DNA of 34,668 bases, taken from an uncultured Verrucomicrobiae bacterium (lineage in GTDB: Bacteria; Verrucomicrobiota; Verrucomicrobiia; Limisphaerales; J093). The notes beneath the pieces were generated by a model. That model did no database searches. It saw nothing but the letters and a program-made list of their open reading frames with translations, and was not told the origin of the DNA. Positions within the stretch are counted from its first letter, which is position 1, and each line of letters begins with the position of its first letter. The stretch is taken from contig CALFAV010000075.1 in assembly GCA_937946835.1 (NCBI GenBank), forward strand, positions 1-34,668, given 5' to 3'. The translations under genes and the position numbers were made by a program. Positions 16,544-24,330 of this stretch are shown piece after piece.

Positions 16544-17871
16544 GCGCGGAGTTTCTGTTGGATCTGGTCTGGAAGCTCGGCGCCGTTGTGGTGCTGGTGT
16601 TGCTAAACGGCTTCTTCGTCGCGGCCGAGTTCGCCGTGGTGAAAATCCGGGACACCCAACTGGTCCGTCTGGCCGAGGCGGGCCACCGGCGGGCGCGCGT
16701 GGCCCGGCGCATCGTGGGCAACCTCGACGCCGCCCTGAGCGCCACTCAACTGGGCATCACCCTCGCCAGCCTCGGACTGGGGTGGATCGGCGAGCCGGTG
16801 TTTGCCACGTTGTTGGAGCCGGTGTTGAGCACGTTGCAAATCCGGTCCGAGCAGATGCGTCACTCGATTGCCTTCGCGGTGGGCTTTTCCCTGATCACCT
16901 TTCTCCACATCGTGGCCGGAGAGCTGGCCCCCAAATCGCTGGCCATCCGCAAGGCCCTGCCCACCACCCTCTGGGTGGCCCTGCCGCTGGACTGGTTTTA
17001 CCGGGTCTCGTATCCGGCCATCTGGACCCTCAACCACGCCGCCGACTGGCTGCTGCGCCGCCTGGGCATCGAACCGGTCAGCGAAGCCGAACTGGCCCAC
17101 AGCGAGGAGGAACTGCGCCTGCTGCTGGTCGGCCCGGCCCGGCCCGGGGGCCAGGCCGGGTGGGGCCGCCGGCTGGTGTTGAACGCCTTCGACCTGCACC
17201 ACCGCGTCGCGCGCGAGGTGATGCGCCCCCGCCGGGAAATCGTGGCCCTGGACCTGGCCGACCCGATCGAGCGTTGCCTGGAGACCGCCGAGAAAACCCG
17301 CTACTCGCGCTTTCCGCTGTGCGAGCGCGGCGACCTGGACCGCGCCCTGGGTGTCATCCACTTCAAGGACCTGTTCGCCCTGCGCGGGCGCGCCCGCACC
17401 GCCGCCGACCTGTTGCCCGCGGCGCGCAAGCTCCTGTACGTGTCCGAGAGCGCCCGCTTGGACCAGCTCCTGCAACTGTTTTTGGAACGCCGCCTCCACC
17501 TGGCCCTGGTGGTGGACGAGTACGGGAGCACCGTCGGCCTGGTCACGCTCGAAAACGTCCTCGAGGAACTGGTCGGCCAGATTCAGGACGAGTTTGATCA
17601 GGAGCCCCCGCTCTGCGTGCGCACCGGACCGGACTCCTGGGAGCTGGACGGCCAGTTCCCGCTCCACGAACTGGCCGAACTGGTCGGCCAGCCCGTGCAG
17701 GCGGAGGACCTGGCCACGACCAGCGGCCTGGTGACCCATCGCCTGGGCGGATTCCCCAAGCCCGGCGACTGCGTGGAGTTGGGGGATTTCCAGCTCCGCG
17801 TCGAAGCGACCGACGGCCCGCGCGTCACGCGGTTGAAACTGATGCGGGTTCGGCCGCCGCCGGAGTCGTGA
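16540..17871 (+). CDS. CNNM/CBS/CorC membrane protein, copy 3
   Basis: This 443-residue protein is the most complete of the three. It has a CNNM domain with LLNGFFVAAEFAVVKIRDTQ, ALSATQLGITLASLGLGW and HIVAGELAPKSLAIRKA; a CBS pair with REVMRPRREIVALDL, SRFPLCERGDLDRALGVIH and LVVDEYGSTVGLVTLENVL; and a C-terminal CorC/HlyC domain (about 355-440; SWELDGQFPLHELAELV). This is the typical arrangement of the hemolysin/CorC family linked to divalent cation transport. GTG at 16540 overlaps the previous stop. Its last 47 bases overlap the end of the convergent membrane protein gene. Confidence 0.9.
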   Translation: MSAEFLLDLVWKLGAVVVLVLLNGFFVAAEFAVVKIRDTQLVRLAEAGHRRARVARRIVGNLDAALSATQLGITLASLGLGWIGEPVFATLLEPVLSTLQIRSEQMRHSIAFAVGFSLITFLHIVAGELAPKSLAIRKALPTTLWVALPLDWFYRVSYPAIWTLNHAADWLLRRLGIEPVSEAELAHSEEELRLLLVGPARPGGQAGWGRRLVLNAFDLHHRVAREVMRPRREIVALDLADPIERCLETAEKTRYSRFPLCERGDLDRALGVIHFKDLFALRGRARTAADLLPAARKLLYVSESARLDQLLQLFLERRLHLALVVDEYGSTVGLVTLENVLEELVGQIQDEFDQEPPLCVRTGPDSWELDGQFPLHELAELVGQPVQAEDLATTSGLVTHRLGGFPKPGDCVELGDFQLRVEATDGPRVTRLKLMRVRPPPES

Positions 17872-18796
17872 GTGGTGCGCGCCCGCCGTGCCAGGCCAGT
17901 ACCGCCGTAACCACCCCCACCGCCAACCCCAGAACGGAGGGAATCCACAACTGCCCGCCGAATGCCCCCTGCACAGCCCAGACATCCAGCGCCAGCCAGG
18001 TCAGGACCGGGCCGTAATCCGGCGTCAGGCCGAGGGTCCGCTTGGCAATCAACCACGGCGTGGCGATGAGCAACAGCACCAGCAGAAAGACCGCGACGGC
18101 CACCGGGAAAAACACCGGCGCGCCCAGCCAGTGGGTATGCCCGGTCACGACCGCCGACCATTGCCACCAACCCAACACCCGGCGACCGAACGGCTCCAGC
18201 ACCAGACTCAACCCCAACCCCAAGCCCAACGAGACACCCAGGAGCCACCACCCGTAATACTTGATCCGCCGCCATGGCCGCAGGATCACCCGGGCGGTCT
18301 GACGTGCGCTCAACACCACGGCCAACCATAGAAACGGCGCGGGCCAGGCCACGTGCGCGAGCAACCGCGGCCCCAGCTCCCGGGTAAACTCGAACCGACC
18401 CAGGGGGCTGCCACTGAAGGCGCCCACCGCCATCACCATGCCGGCGGTCAGGAACACCAACACCCCGCAAAACAGCACGTTTTGCAAGGGCAGCCGGCTT
18501 GCCAGCGAGGCCAGCACGGCCACGGACGCCAGGACGGGGATCAGCCCCTCGGTCCAACGCCAGTCAGGGGCCAAACGCCAGCCGGCCAGCGTGCTGATCG
18601 CACTCGCCAGTACTCCCACGGCCAACAAGCCCAGCGCCACCCATTCCACGCGCGCAGCCTGGCGCACCGGCTGCAACCAAAACGAGGGCGGCTGTTGGGC
18701 CGTGAAAGCCCGGTCGTTGGTTGGTTGTTTTCGGGGCACGGCGCCAGCGTAGCGAGGTTGCACCGCTTTGAAAAGCCTCAAGCCTCCAGCCCGCAC
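17825..18796 (-). CDS. Polytopic membrane protein of unknown function
   Basis: I do not recognise the family. The product (323 residues from GTG at 18796) has about seven to eight hydrophobic segments, including VEWVALGLLAVGVLASAIS, NVLFCGVLVFLTAGMVMAV, WPAPFLWLAVVLSA, WWLLGVSLGLGLGLSLVL, FFPVAVAVFLLVLLLIATPW and LWIPSVLGLAVGVVTAVLAW. It is rich in Trp and ends in a short polar tail. A polar loop with PWRRIKYYGWW lies between segments. The start is uncertain: GTG 18796 has GGAGGG 12 bases upstream, while GTG 18739 (MPRKQPTND) gives a cleaner N-terminus. The 3' end overlaps copy 3 of the CNNM operon by 47 bases, tail to tail. Confidence 0.65.
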   Translation of the reverse strand: MRAGGLRLFKAVQPRYAGAVPRKQPTNDRAFTAQQPPSFWLQPVRQAARVEWVALGLLAVGVLASAISTLAGWRLAPDWRWTEGLIPVLASVAVLASLASRLPLQNVLFCGVLVFLTAGMVMAVGAFSGSPLGRFEFTRELGPRLLAHVAWPAPFLWLAVVLSARQTARVILRPWRRIKYYGWWLLGVSLGLGLGLSLVLEPFGRRVLGWWQWSAVVTGHTHWLGAPVFFPVAVAVFLLVLLLIATPWLIAKRTLGLTPDYGPVLTWLALDVWAVQGAFGGQLWIPSVLGLAVGVVTAVLAWHGGRAPLTTPAAAEPASVSTA

Positions 18797-18879
18797 CGGC
18801 CCGAACAGCCCTCCGCGTAGAGAAGACGAGGCGAACCGCTCACCGGCGAACTCTTGGCGGCCAGCTACCGCAAGGCCGG

Positions 18880-19375
18880 GAGTGCCGCCTTCCAGCTGGC
18901 GGCGACTGAAGCGCAGATTACCAATCTGCCGCCTGCCTGCCGCGCTTCGCTTGGCGCCGGCAGGTATCGCCGGCTGCCAGCCGGCGGCATTACGTCACAT
19001 GGCAGGGCGCCGCTGCGTCGGCACCGCTGACCCGGGCGGCGGGACGCCGCCCTCTACGGCAGCCAAGATGGCCGCCGCTACCGCCGCAGCGCCGGCTTCC
19101 AGCCGGCGGGGCCTCAAAAAAAGCGCCAGCAAGCTGGTGCACTCCAAAGGCTGGCGCCCGGCTTGGCGTTCCTGCCGTCGGCGGGTCGTCCTGGACGGCG
19201 GGCCGTCCCTGGTCCCCCAAAGCGCGGCCCTACCACGCTTGCCGGTGAGCCAGCGCGATGGGCATCCGGCCGGTCATTTGCGGATTACCAATCCGCGCCA
19301 CAGCCGACTGCCAGTCGGCGCTACGGTGTAGCGCTGATTGACCATCTGCCGTATCGCCGGCTACCAGCCGGCGAC
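18880..19375. repeat. Intergenic palindromic repeat cluster C
   Basis: This is the largest gap (18797-19594). Hairpins: GCAGATT-ACC-AATCTGC 18913-18929; CGCCGGCT-GCC-AGCCGGCG 18968-18986; CGCCGGCT-TCC-AGCCGGCG 19090-19108; GCGGATT-ACC-AATCCGC 19280-19296; GCCGACT-GCC-AGTCGGC 19303-19319; CGCCGGCT-ACC-AGCCGGCG 19355-19373. Arm changes are compensated on both sides. The module 19111-19158 is an inverted relative of 8814-8860. From 19376 to 19545 I see nothing defined. No credible gene exists in the gap. Confidence 0.75.
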
Positions 19376-19545
19376 GGGTGGTGTGGGCATCCAGCCTGCC
19401 CCGGGCCGTGGTGGAACGCGGCCCTCCACCGGCAGGATACCACCGTCACCTCAAGGCCGGCGTTACCCCGGCGCGGATTCCCAGTCCACAGCCGCAAGTG
19501 GCCCCCAAAAGTCGGCACGCCGGAAGGGCGTGCCCGGTTTCGCGG

Positions 19546-19574
19546 TTGACGGTTTGCGGCCCGCTTCGCAACGT
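19546..19574 (+). promoter_or_regulatory. Weak candidate promoter of the fusion gene
   Basis: TTGACG (19546-19551), 17 bases and CAACGT (19569-19574). The -35 is close to consensus while the -10 keeps only A2 and T6. A start point would fall near 19581-19583, giving a leader of about 12 bases before ATG 19595, or none if TTG 19583 is used. Confidence 0.3.
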
Positions 19575-19594
19575 CACACCCTTTGTTGCGGCCG

Positions 19595-21760
19595 ATGAAG
19601 ACCATTTTGTTCGTGTGCACCGGCAATGTTTGCCGCAGTCCGATGGCCGAGGGCCTCCTGCGCCACCTCACCCGGGAGCAGGGCGGTTACGAGGCTCTGT
19701 CCGCCGGCGTGGGTGCGGTGGACGGCCAGCAACCCAGTCCCGAGGCCGTTCAGGCCATGGCCGAGCTGGGCATTGACATCTCGGGACAGCGCAGCCGGAT
19801 GCTCACCCGCGACCTGGTCCAGCGCGCCGACTACATCTTCGCGATGACCCGGGGGCACTTGGACACGATCCAGCTTCTGTACCCGGAAGCGGCGGAAAAG
19901 ACCTTCCTGCTCCGGGAGTTCGACAACACCCTCGAGGAGTTTGAAAAGGACATCCCGGACCCGATCGGCTCGGGGTTGGAGGCGTATCGGGAATGCCGGG
20001 ACAAGATCGAGCAGGGCATTGTCTCGCTGTTGCACCATTTGCAGCAAACCGCGGCCCTGACCGGGCAAACGGCGCCCCCCCGGACACCCGGTCTGGCCCT
20101 GGGGGCCGACCATGCCGGTTACGCGCTCAAAGAGGCGGTCAAGGCCCACCTCCAGGAGCGGGGCTACCCGGTCGAGGACCTGGGCACCCACTCGACCGAA
20201 TCCACCGATTACCCGGATTACGCCCGGGTCGTGGCGCAGCGGGTGGCGCGGGGCGAAACCGACTTCGGCGTGTTGATCTGCTCGACGGGCATCGGCATGA
20301 GCATTGCCGCCAACAAGGTGCCCGGGGTCCGCGCCGCCCTGGTGTTCAACGAGGAGGGGGCCGCGCTGAGCCGCAGTCACAACGACGCCAACATCCTGGT
20401 GTTGGGGGCCAAATTCACTCCGCCGGAAGCGGTCGGCCGCATCGTGGACCGGTTTCTGGCAACCCCCTTCGAGGGCGGACGCCATGCGCGGCGCGTGAGC
20501 AAACTGGAATCCTCGCCCCACTCCGCCCGCCCCCTGGCGGCGGTGGACCCGCGCGTGGCCGAACTGATCGAACGCGAGCGCCGGCGCCAGCAGGAGCACC
20601 TGGAGTTGATCGCCTCCGAGAATTTCACCAGCCCCGCGGTCATGGCGGCCCAGGGCAGCGTGCTCACCAACAAGTACGCCGAGGGCTACCCCCGCCGGCG
20701 CTGGTACGGCGGTTGCGAGCACGTGGACGAGATCGAGCAACTGGCCATTGACCGCGCCAGGCAGCTCTTCGGCGCCGAACATGCCAACGTGCAGCCCCAC
20801 TCCGGCTCCGGCGCCAACATGGCCGTGTACTTCGCCTTCCTGAAGCCCGGCGACAAGCTGCTGACCATGGACCTGTGCCACGGCGGCCATCTGACCCACG
20901 GTCACCGGGCCAATTTCTCCGGCCGCTTCTTCGAGGTCATTCACTACGGCGTGCGCCGGGAGGATGAGCGGATTGACTACGACCACCTGGCCGAACTGGC
21001 CCGAACCCACCGGCCCAAGATGATCACCGTGGGCGCCAGCGCCTACCCGCGCATCATTGACTTTGAGCGTCTGGGGCAGATTGCCCGCGAGGTGGACGCG
21101 CTGCTGCTGGCGGACATCGCCCACATCGCCGGCCTCGTGGCCACGGGCCTGCACCCCAGCCCGGTGCCGCACGCGGACTTTGTCACCACCACCACCCACA
21201 AAACCCTGCGCGGGCCGCGGGGCGGGTTGATTCTCTGCCGCGAACGGTACGCGAAGGAAATTGACGCGCAGGTCTTCCCCGGCATCCAGGGTGGGCCGTT
21301 GGAACACGTCATCGCCGCCAAGGCGGTTTGTTTTCAAGAGGCCCTGCAGCCGGAGTTCCGCGCCTACCAGCAACAGATCGTGGCCAACGCCCGGGCGCTG
21401 GCCGAGGGCCTCCAGCGCAACGGCTACCGGCTGGTCAGCGGCGGCACGGACAACCATCTCCTGCTGGTGGACGTGGGCGCCCGAGGCCTGACCGGCAAGG
21501 AGTGCCAGGCCGCGCTCGACGCCGCCGGCATCACCGTCAACAAAAACACCATCCCCTTCGAGACCCGCTCTCCCTTCCAGGCCAGCGGCATTCGCCTGGG
21601 CACGCCCGCCGTGACCACCCGCGGCATGAAAGAGCCGGAGATGGCCGCCATTGCGGACATGATCAGCGAGGTGCTCCTGGACCTGCAAAACCCGGACATC
21701 ACCCGGCAGGTCCGGGCCCGGGTGCTCGAATTGACCCATCGGTTCCCGCTGCCGTACTGA
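19595..21760 (+). CDS. Triple fusion: low-MW protein phosphatase - RpiB - serine hydroxymethyltransferase
   Basis: One 721-residue frame joins three complete enzymes. Residues 1 to about 155: low-molecular-weight phosphatase of the LMW-PTP/arginine phosphatase family, with C8 and R14 in CTGNVCRS and general acid D122 in PDPIG. About 165-300: ribose-5-phosphate isomerase B, with [11 protein letters not shown], catalytic C229 in [16 protein letters not shown] and [11 protein letters not shown]. About 315-721: serine hydroxymethyltransferase (GlyA), with [26 protein letters not shown] and PLP-binding K536 in [14 protein letters not shown]. Linkers are short (about 10-20 residues), and no stop or frame change is seen. 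The ATG at 19595 begins the phosphatase fold; TTG 19583 is an alternative. The GlyA part should interconvert serine and glycine with tetrahydrofolate; the RpiB part should interconvert ribose- and ribulose-5-phosphate. All key residues are present, so all three activities are likely. The gene is flanked by repeat clusters and appears monocistronic. Confidence 0.93.
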   Translation: MKTILFVCTGNVCRSPMAEGLLRHLTREQGGYEALSAGVGAVDGQQPSPEAVQAMAELGIDISGQRSRMLTRDLVQRADYIFAMTRGHLDTIQLLYPEAAEKTFLLREFDNTLEEFEKDIPDPIGSGLEAYRECRDKIEQGIVSLLHHLQQTAALTGQTAPPRTPGLALGADHAGYALKEAVKAHLQERGYPVEDLGTHSTESTDYPDYARVVAQRVARGETDFGVLICSTGIGMSIAANKVPGVRAALVFNEEGAALSRSHNDANILVLGAKFTPPEAVGRIVDRFLATPFEGGRHARRVSKLESSPHSARPLAAVDPRVAELIERERRRQQEHLELIASENFTSPAVMAAQGSVLTNKYAEGYPRRRWYGGCEHVDEIEQLAIDRARQLFGAEHANVQPHSGSGANMAVYFAFLKPGDKLLTMDLCHGGHLTHGHRANFSGRFFEVIHYGVRREDERIDYDHLAELARTHRPKMITVGASAYPRIIDFERLGQIAREVDALLLADIAHIAGLVATGLHPSPVPHADFVTTTTHKTLRGPRGGLILCRERYAKEIDAQVFPGIQGGPLEHVIAAKAVCFQEALQPEFRAYQQQIVANARALAEGLQRNGYRLVSGGTDNHLLLVDVGARGLTGKECQAALDAAGITVNKNTIPFETRSPFQASGIRLGTPAVTTRGMKEPEMAAIADMISEVLLDLQNPDITRQVRARVLELTHRFPLPY

Positions 21761-21880
21761 CCGCGGCCGGTCACGCCCCCGGAACAACTCCAGGTAAGCG
21801 ACGGCGTACCGAACCGTTGCCTTGTCCGTCTTCATCATCGCGGTCACCTCTCGGCGGCCGTTGAGGACGACCTTTTGCCG

Positions 21881-22071
21881 CCCGCAACCAGCGGCGCCGT
21901 CGCAGCGGCGCCCTACCACGTGATGCAATGCCACCGGCGCCGCGATGCTTTACCCTTGATTGGCCCCCCGGTAGGGCCGCGCTGCGTCGCGACCCGGGCG
22001 GGCTGGAAGCCCGCACCACCTGCCGCCGGCCGCCAGCCGGCGTTACGGCAGACTACCAATCTGCGCTACAC
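21881..22071. repeat. Intergenic palindromic repeat cluster D
   Basis: Gap 21761-22176, after the fusion gene. Positions 21881-21999 are homologous to 12584-12664 and end in a near-identical block of about 46 bases. Hairpins GCCGGCC-GCC-AGCCGGC-type at about 22024-22042 and GCAGACT-ACC-AATCTGC at 22048-22064 follow, the latter with one unpaired position. The adjacent TACG spacer between the two hairpin classes matches clusters A and B. The part 21761-21880 holds a possible short gene remnant on the minus strand (see findings). Confidence 0.7.
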
Positions 22072-22141
22072 CGGCGCCGCGGCGCCCTGCTGGTGGAGGG
22101 CTACTTTCCCCCCCGGCCCCGGCACCCGCCCGGGCGGGGGC

Positions 22142-22170
22142 TTGTCGCGGCCCCAACAGCCGGGTACGCT
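22142..22170 (+). promoter_or_regulatory. Candidate leaderless promoter of the TIM-barrel gene
   Basis: TTGTCG (22142-22147), a 17-base spacer and TACGCT (22165-22170), followed after exactly 6 bases by ATG 22177. Both hexamers fit a sigma-70-type promoter reasonably well, and the start codon would coincide with the transcription start. It drives the coupled gene pair 22177-24245. Confidence 0.45.
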
Positions 22171-22176
22171 CCCGCC

Positions 22177-23130
22177 ATGCCAACCCTCACCCGACGCCAG
22201 TTTCTGGGACGCACCCTGGCCGCAAGCGCTTTCGCTGGCATTCTGTCGCCAGCCCGGGCGGCCGGGGCCCGCGGCGCCTCCCCGCACCCGGTCCGACTGG
22301 GCGGTCCGGTTTTCAACGCCCCGGCCGACCCGGAGGCCCTGGCCCGCGCGCACCGCGATCTGGGTTACTCGGCCGCCTACTGCCCCAACGTGTCGTTGCA
22401 GGACGCGACGCGGATCAAAGCCGTTCGCGAAGCGTTCGCCCGCCACCACGTGGTCATCGCCGAAGTGGGCCGCTGGGTGAATCTGCTCGACGCCGACCCC
22501 CAGAAGCGCGCGGCCAACCTGCGCACCGTCACCGAGGGCCTGGCCCTGGCCGAGGAGGTGGGCGCGCTGTGCTGCGTGGACATTGCCGGCTCGTTCAACG
22601 AGCAGGTCTGGTACGGGCCGCACCCCGACAACCTGTCCCGGCGCTTCTTCGATGCGGCGGTCGAAAACGCCCGCAAGATCATTGACGCGGTCAAGCCCCG
22701 GCGCGCGAAGTTCGCCTACGAAATGATGGGCTGGGCACTGCCCGACAGCCCGGAGGCCTGCCTGAAACTGCTCCGCGCCGTGGACCGGAAGGCCTTCGCG
22801 GTGCATCTGGACCCCTGCAACCTGATCAACTCCCCGACGCGCTTTTACCGGAACACGGCGCTGCTGAACGAATGCTTCGACAAGCTCGGCCGCTGGATCG
22901 TGAGCTGTCACGCCAAGGACCTGGCCTGGGAGATCGAGATGAACGTGCACTTCCGCGAAGTCATCCCCGGCCGTGGCCAACTGGACTACGCGACCTACCT
23001 GCGCCGGCTGGCCGCCCTGCCCCACCAACCGCCCCTGATGCTCGAGCACCTGGCCAACGCCACCGAGTACCAACAGGCCGCCACCCACATTCGCCAGGTG
23101 GGCGCGGCCGCCGGCCTGACCTTTGCGTGA
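22177..23130 (+). CDS. Tat-exported sugar phosphate isomerase/epimerase-like TIM-barrel protein
   Basis: This 317-residue protein starts with a twin-arginine signal (TRRQFLGRTLAASAFAGIL, then an A-R-A-A type cleavage region near residue 30), so it is probably exported folded. The rest looks like the AP endonuclease 2/xylose isomerase-like TIM barrel family: DLGYSAAYCP, EVGRWVNLLD, CVDIAGSFNEQVWYGPHP, KFAYEMMGWALPDSPE, VHLDPCNLINSP, IVSCHAKDLAW and EVIPGRGQLDYATYL. The acidic and His residues in these blocks are candidate metal ligands. The substrate is unknown; related secreted proteins are common in Verrucomicrobia and Planctomycetes with sugar catabolism. Its TGA overlaps the GTG of the next gene (GTGA). 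Confidence 0.82.
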   Translation: MPTLTRRQFLGRTLAASAFAGILSPARAAGARGASPHPVRLGGPVFNAPADPEALARAHRDLGYSAAYCPNVSLQDATRIKAVREAFARHHVVIAEVGRWVNLLDADPQKRAANLRTVTEGLALAEEVGALCCVDIAGSFNEQVWYGPHPDNLSRRFFDAAVENARKIIDAVKPRRAKFAYEMMGWALPDSPEACLKLLRAVDRKAFAVHLDPCNLINSPTRFYRNTALLNECFDKLGRWIVSCHAKDLAWEIEMNVHFREVIPGRGQLDYATYLRRLAALPHQPPLMLEHLANATEYQQAATHIRQVGAAAGLTFA

Positions 23131-24245
23131 AGGTGGCGCCGACCCACCCGCCCCCGGGGACGCTGCCCGCGCCCCTGCGGTTTGTCTCTCCCACGGAGGT
23201 CCTCGGGCACGGCCGCCGGCTGGTTTATTTCGGCGGCTGCGACTACCACCGGCTCTCGTTCCATCCCCGGGTCCGGGCGGCGGCGCGGGCGGTCCTGGCC
23301 CGGGACGGTCCGGGCGTGGCGGCCTCGCGGCTGACCACGGGCAACCACCCGCTTTACGAGGAACTCGAGGCCTGGCTGGCGCGGTTTCTGCACCTGCCCC
23401 GCGTCGTGCTGGTGAACTGCGGCTACGCCAGCAACCTCGTCGCGGCCCAGGCACTGGCCGGCGAAGTCACCCACGCCTGGCTGGACGCCCGCGCTCATGC
23501 CAGCCTGCGCGACGCCGCGCAATTCCTGGGCTGTCCCGTGGCCGGGTTCGGCCATCGCGATCCCGCCGACCTGCGCCGTCAACTGGCCCGCCTGCCCCGC
23601 GGCGCGCGCCCGGTGGTGCTCACCGACGGCCTGTTCGCCCACGACGGCTCGCTGGCGCCGCTGGCCGAGTATCTTGCGGCGCTGCCGCGGCGCGGCTGGC
23701 TGGTGGTGGACGACGCCCACGGCCTGGGGGTGCTGGGTGAGCACGGTCGCGGCACGCTCGAGGCCTGCGGCGTGGCCGACCCGCGGGTGATTCTGTGCGG
23801 CACGCTGAGCAAGGCGTTCGGCGCCTTCGGTGGGCTGGTGGCGGGCGAGAGGCAATTACTTGAGCGCGTCGTGGCGCGCAGTCGGGCCTTTGGCGCCAGC
23901 ACTCCCCCGCCCCTGCCGGCGGTGGCCGCGGCATTGGCCGCAGGCCGGTTGATCGCCGGCGATGCCGTCTTGCGCACGCGGCTGCGGGCCAACGCCGTCG
24001 TGGTCCGTGGGGCCGCGCGGGCGGCGGGTTGGCCGGTGCCCGAGCCGGACACGCCCATCCTGGCGGTGGAGCCAAAGTCGGCGACAGCAGTCACGCGCTG
24101 GCGCCAGCGGCTTTTACGGGCGGGAATTTGCCCGCCGCTGATCCGGTACCCGGGCGGGCCGCGCGACGGGTATTTTCGTTTCGCCCTCTCCAGCGCCCAC
24201 CGCCCGGAGGAGCTGGCGCGTTTGATCACGGTTTTGGAGCGTTGA
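23127..24245 (+). CDS. Alpha-oxoamine synthase, 8-amino-7-oxononanoate synthase-like
   Basis: This 372-residue PLP-dependent class II aminotransferase-fold enzyme belongs to the family that condenses an amino acid with an acyl-CoA. Motifs: DYHRLSFHPRV, ASRLTTGNHPLYEELE, DARAHASLRDA with H124, VVDDAHGLGVLGEHGRG with D196 and H198, and the PLP lysine K229 in GTLSKAFGAFGG. The C-terminal Arg-containing block RYPGGPRDGYFRFALSSAH is also family-typical. BioF (biotin synthesis) is the nearest match I can judge; 2-amino-3-ketobutyrate CoA ligase and serine palmitoyltransferase are alternatives. No other biotin gene is present. The GTG at 23127, overlapping the previous stop, is the only start that keeps the N-terminal part. 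It ends 85 bases from the convergent secreted protein gene. Confidence 0.85.
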   Translation: MKVAPTHPPPGTLPAPLRFVSPTEVLGHGRRLVYFGGCDYHRLSFHPRVRAAARAVLARDGPGVAASRLTTGNHPLYEELEAWLARFLHLPRVVLVNCGYASNLVAAQALAGEVTHAWLDARAHASLRDAAQFLGCPVAGFGHRDPADLRRQLARLPRGARPVVLTDGLFAHDGSLAPLAEYLAALPRRGWLVVDDAHGLGVLGEHGRGTLEACGVADPRVILCGTLSKAFGAFGGLVAGERQLLERVVARSRAFGASTPPPLPAVAAALAAGRLIAGDAVLRTRLRANAVVVRGAARAAGWPVPEPDTPILAVEPKSATAVTRWRQRLLRAGICPPLIRYPGGPRDGYFRFALSSAHRPEELARLITVLER

Positions 24246-24330
24246 AAAGGGGCCGGCCGGGCCGTTGAGCGCGCCGGCCGCCGCCTGCCCAGAGTTTGGG
24301 GCCAAGGGCCGTCGGGCAAGTCTCGGCCGT

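Noticed and set aside
18797-19594. Repeat cluster C as a CRISPR array or tRNA cluster
   Set aside because: Hairpins are irregularly spaced with no constant repeat-spacer period, and no cloverleaf or cas gene is seen.
24251-24279. GGCCGGC ... GCCGGCC inverted repeat after the oxoamine synthase gene as terminator
   Set aside because: The loop is 15 bases, there is no T-tract, and such GC inverted repeats are frequent by chance here.
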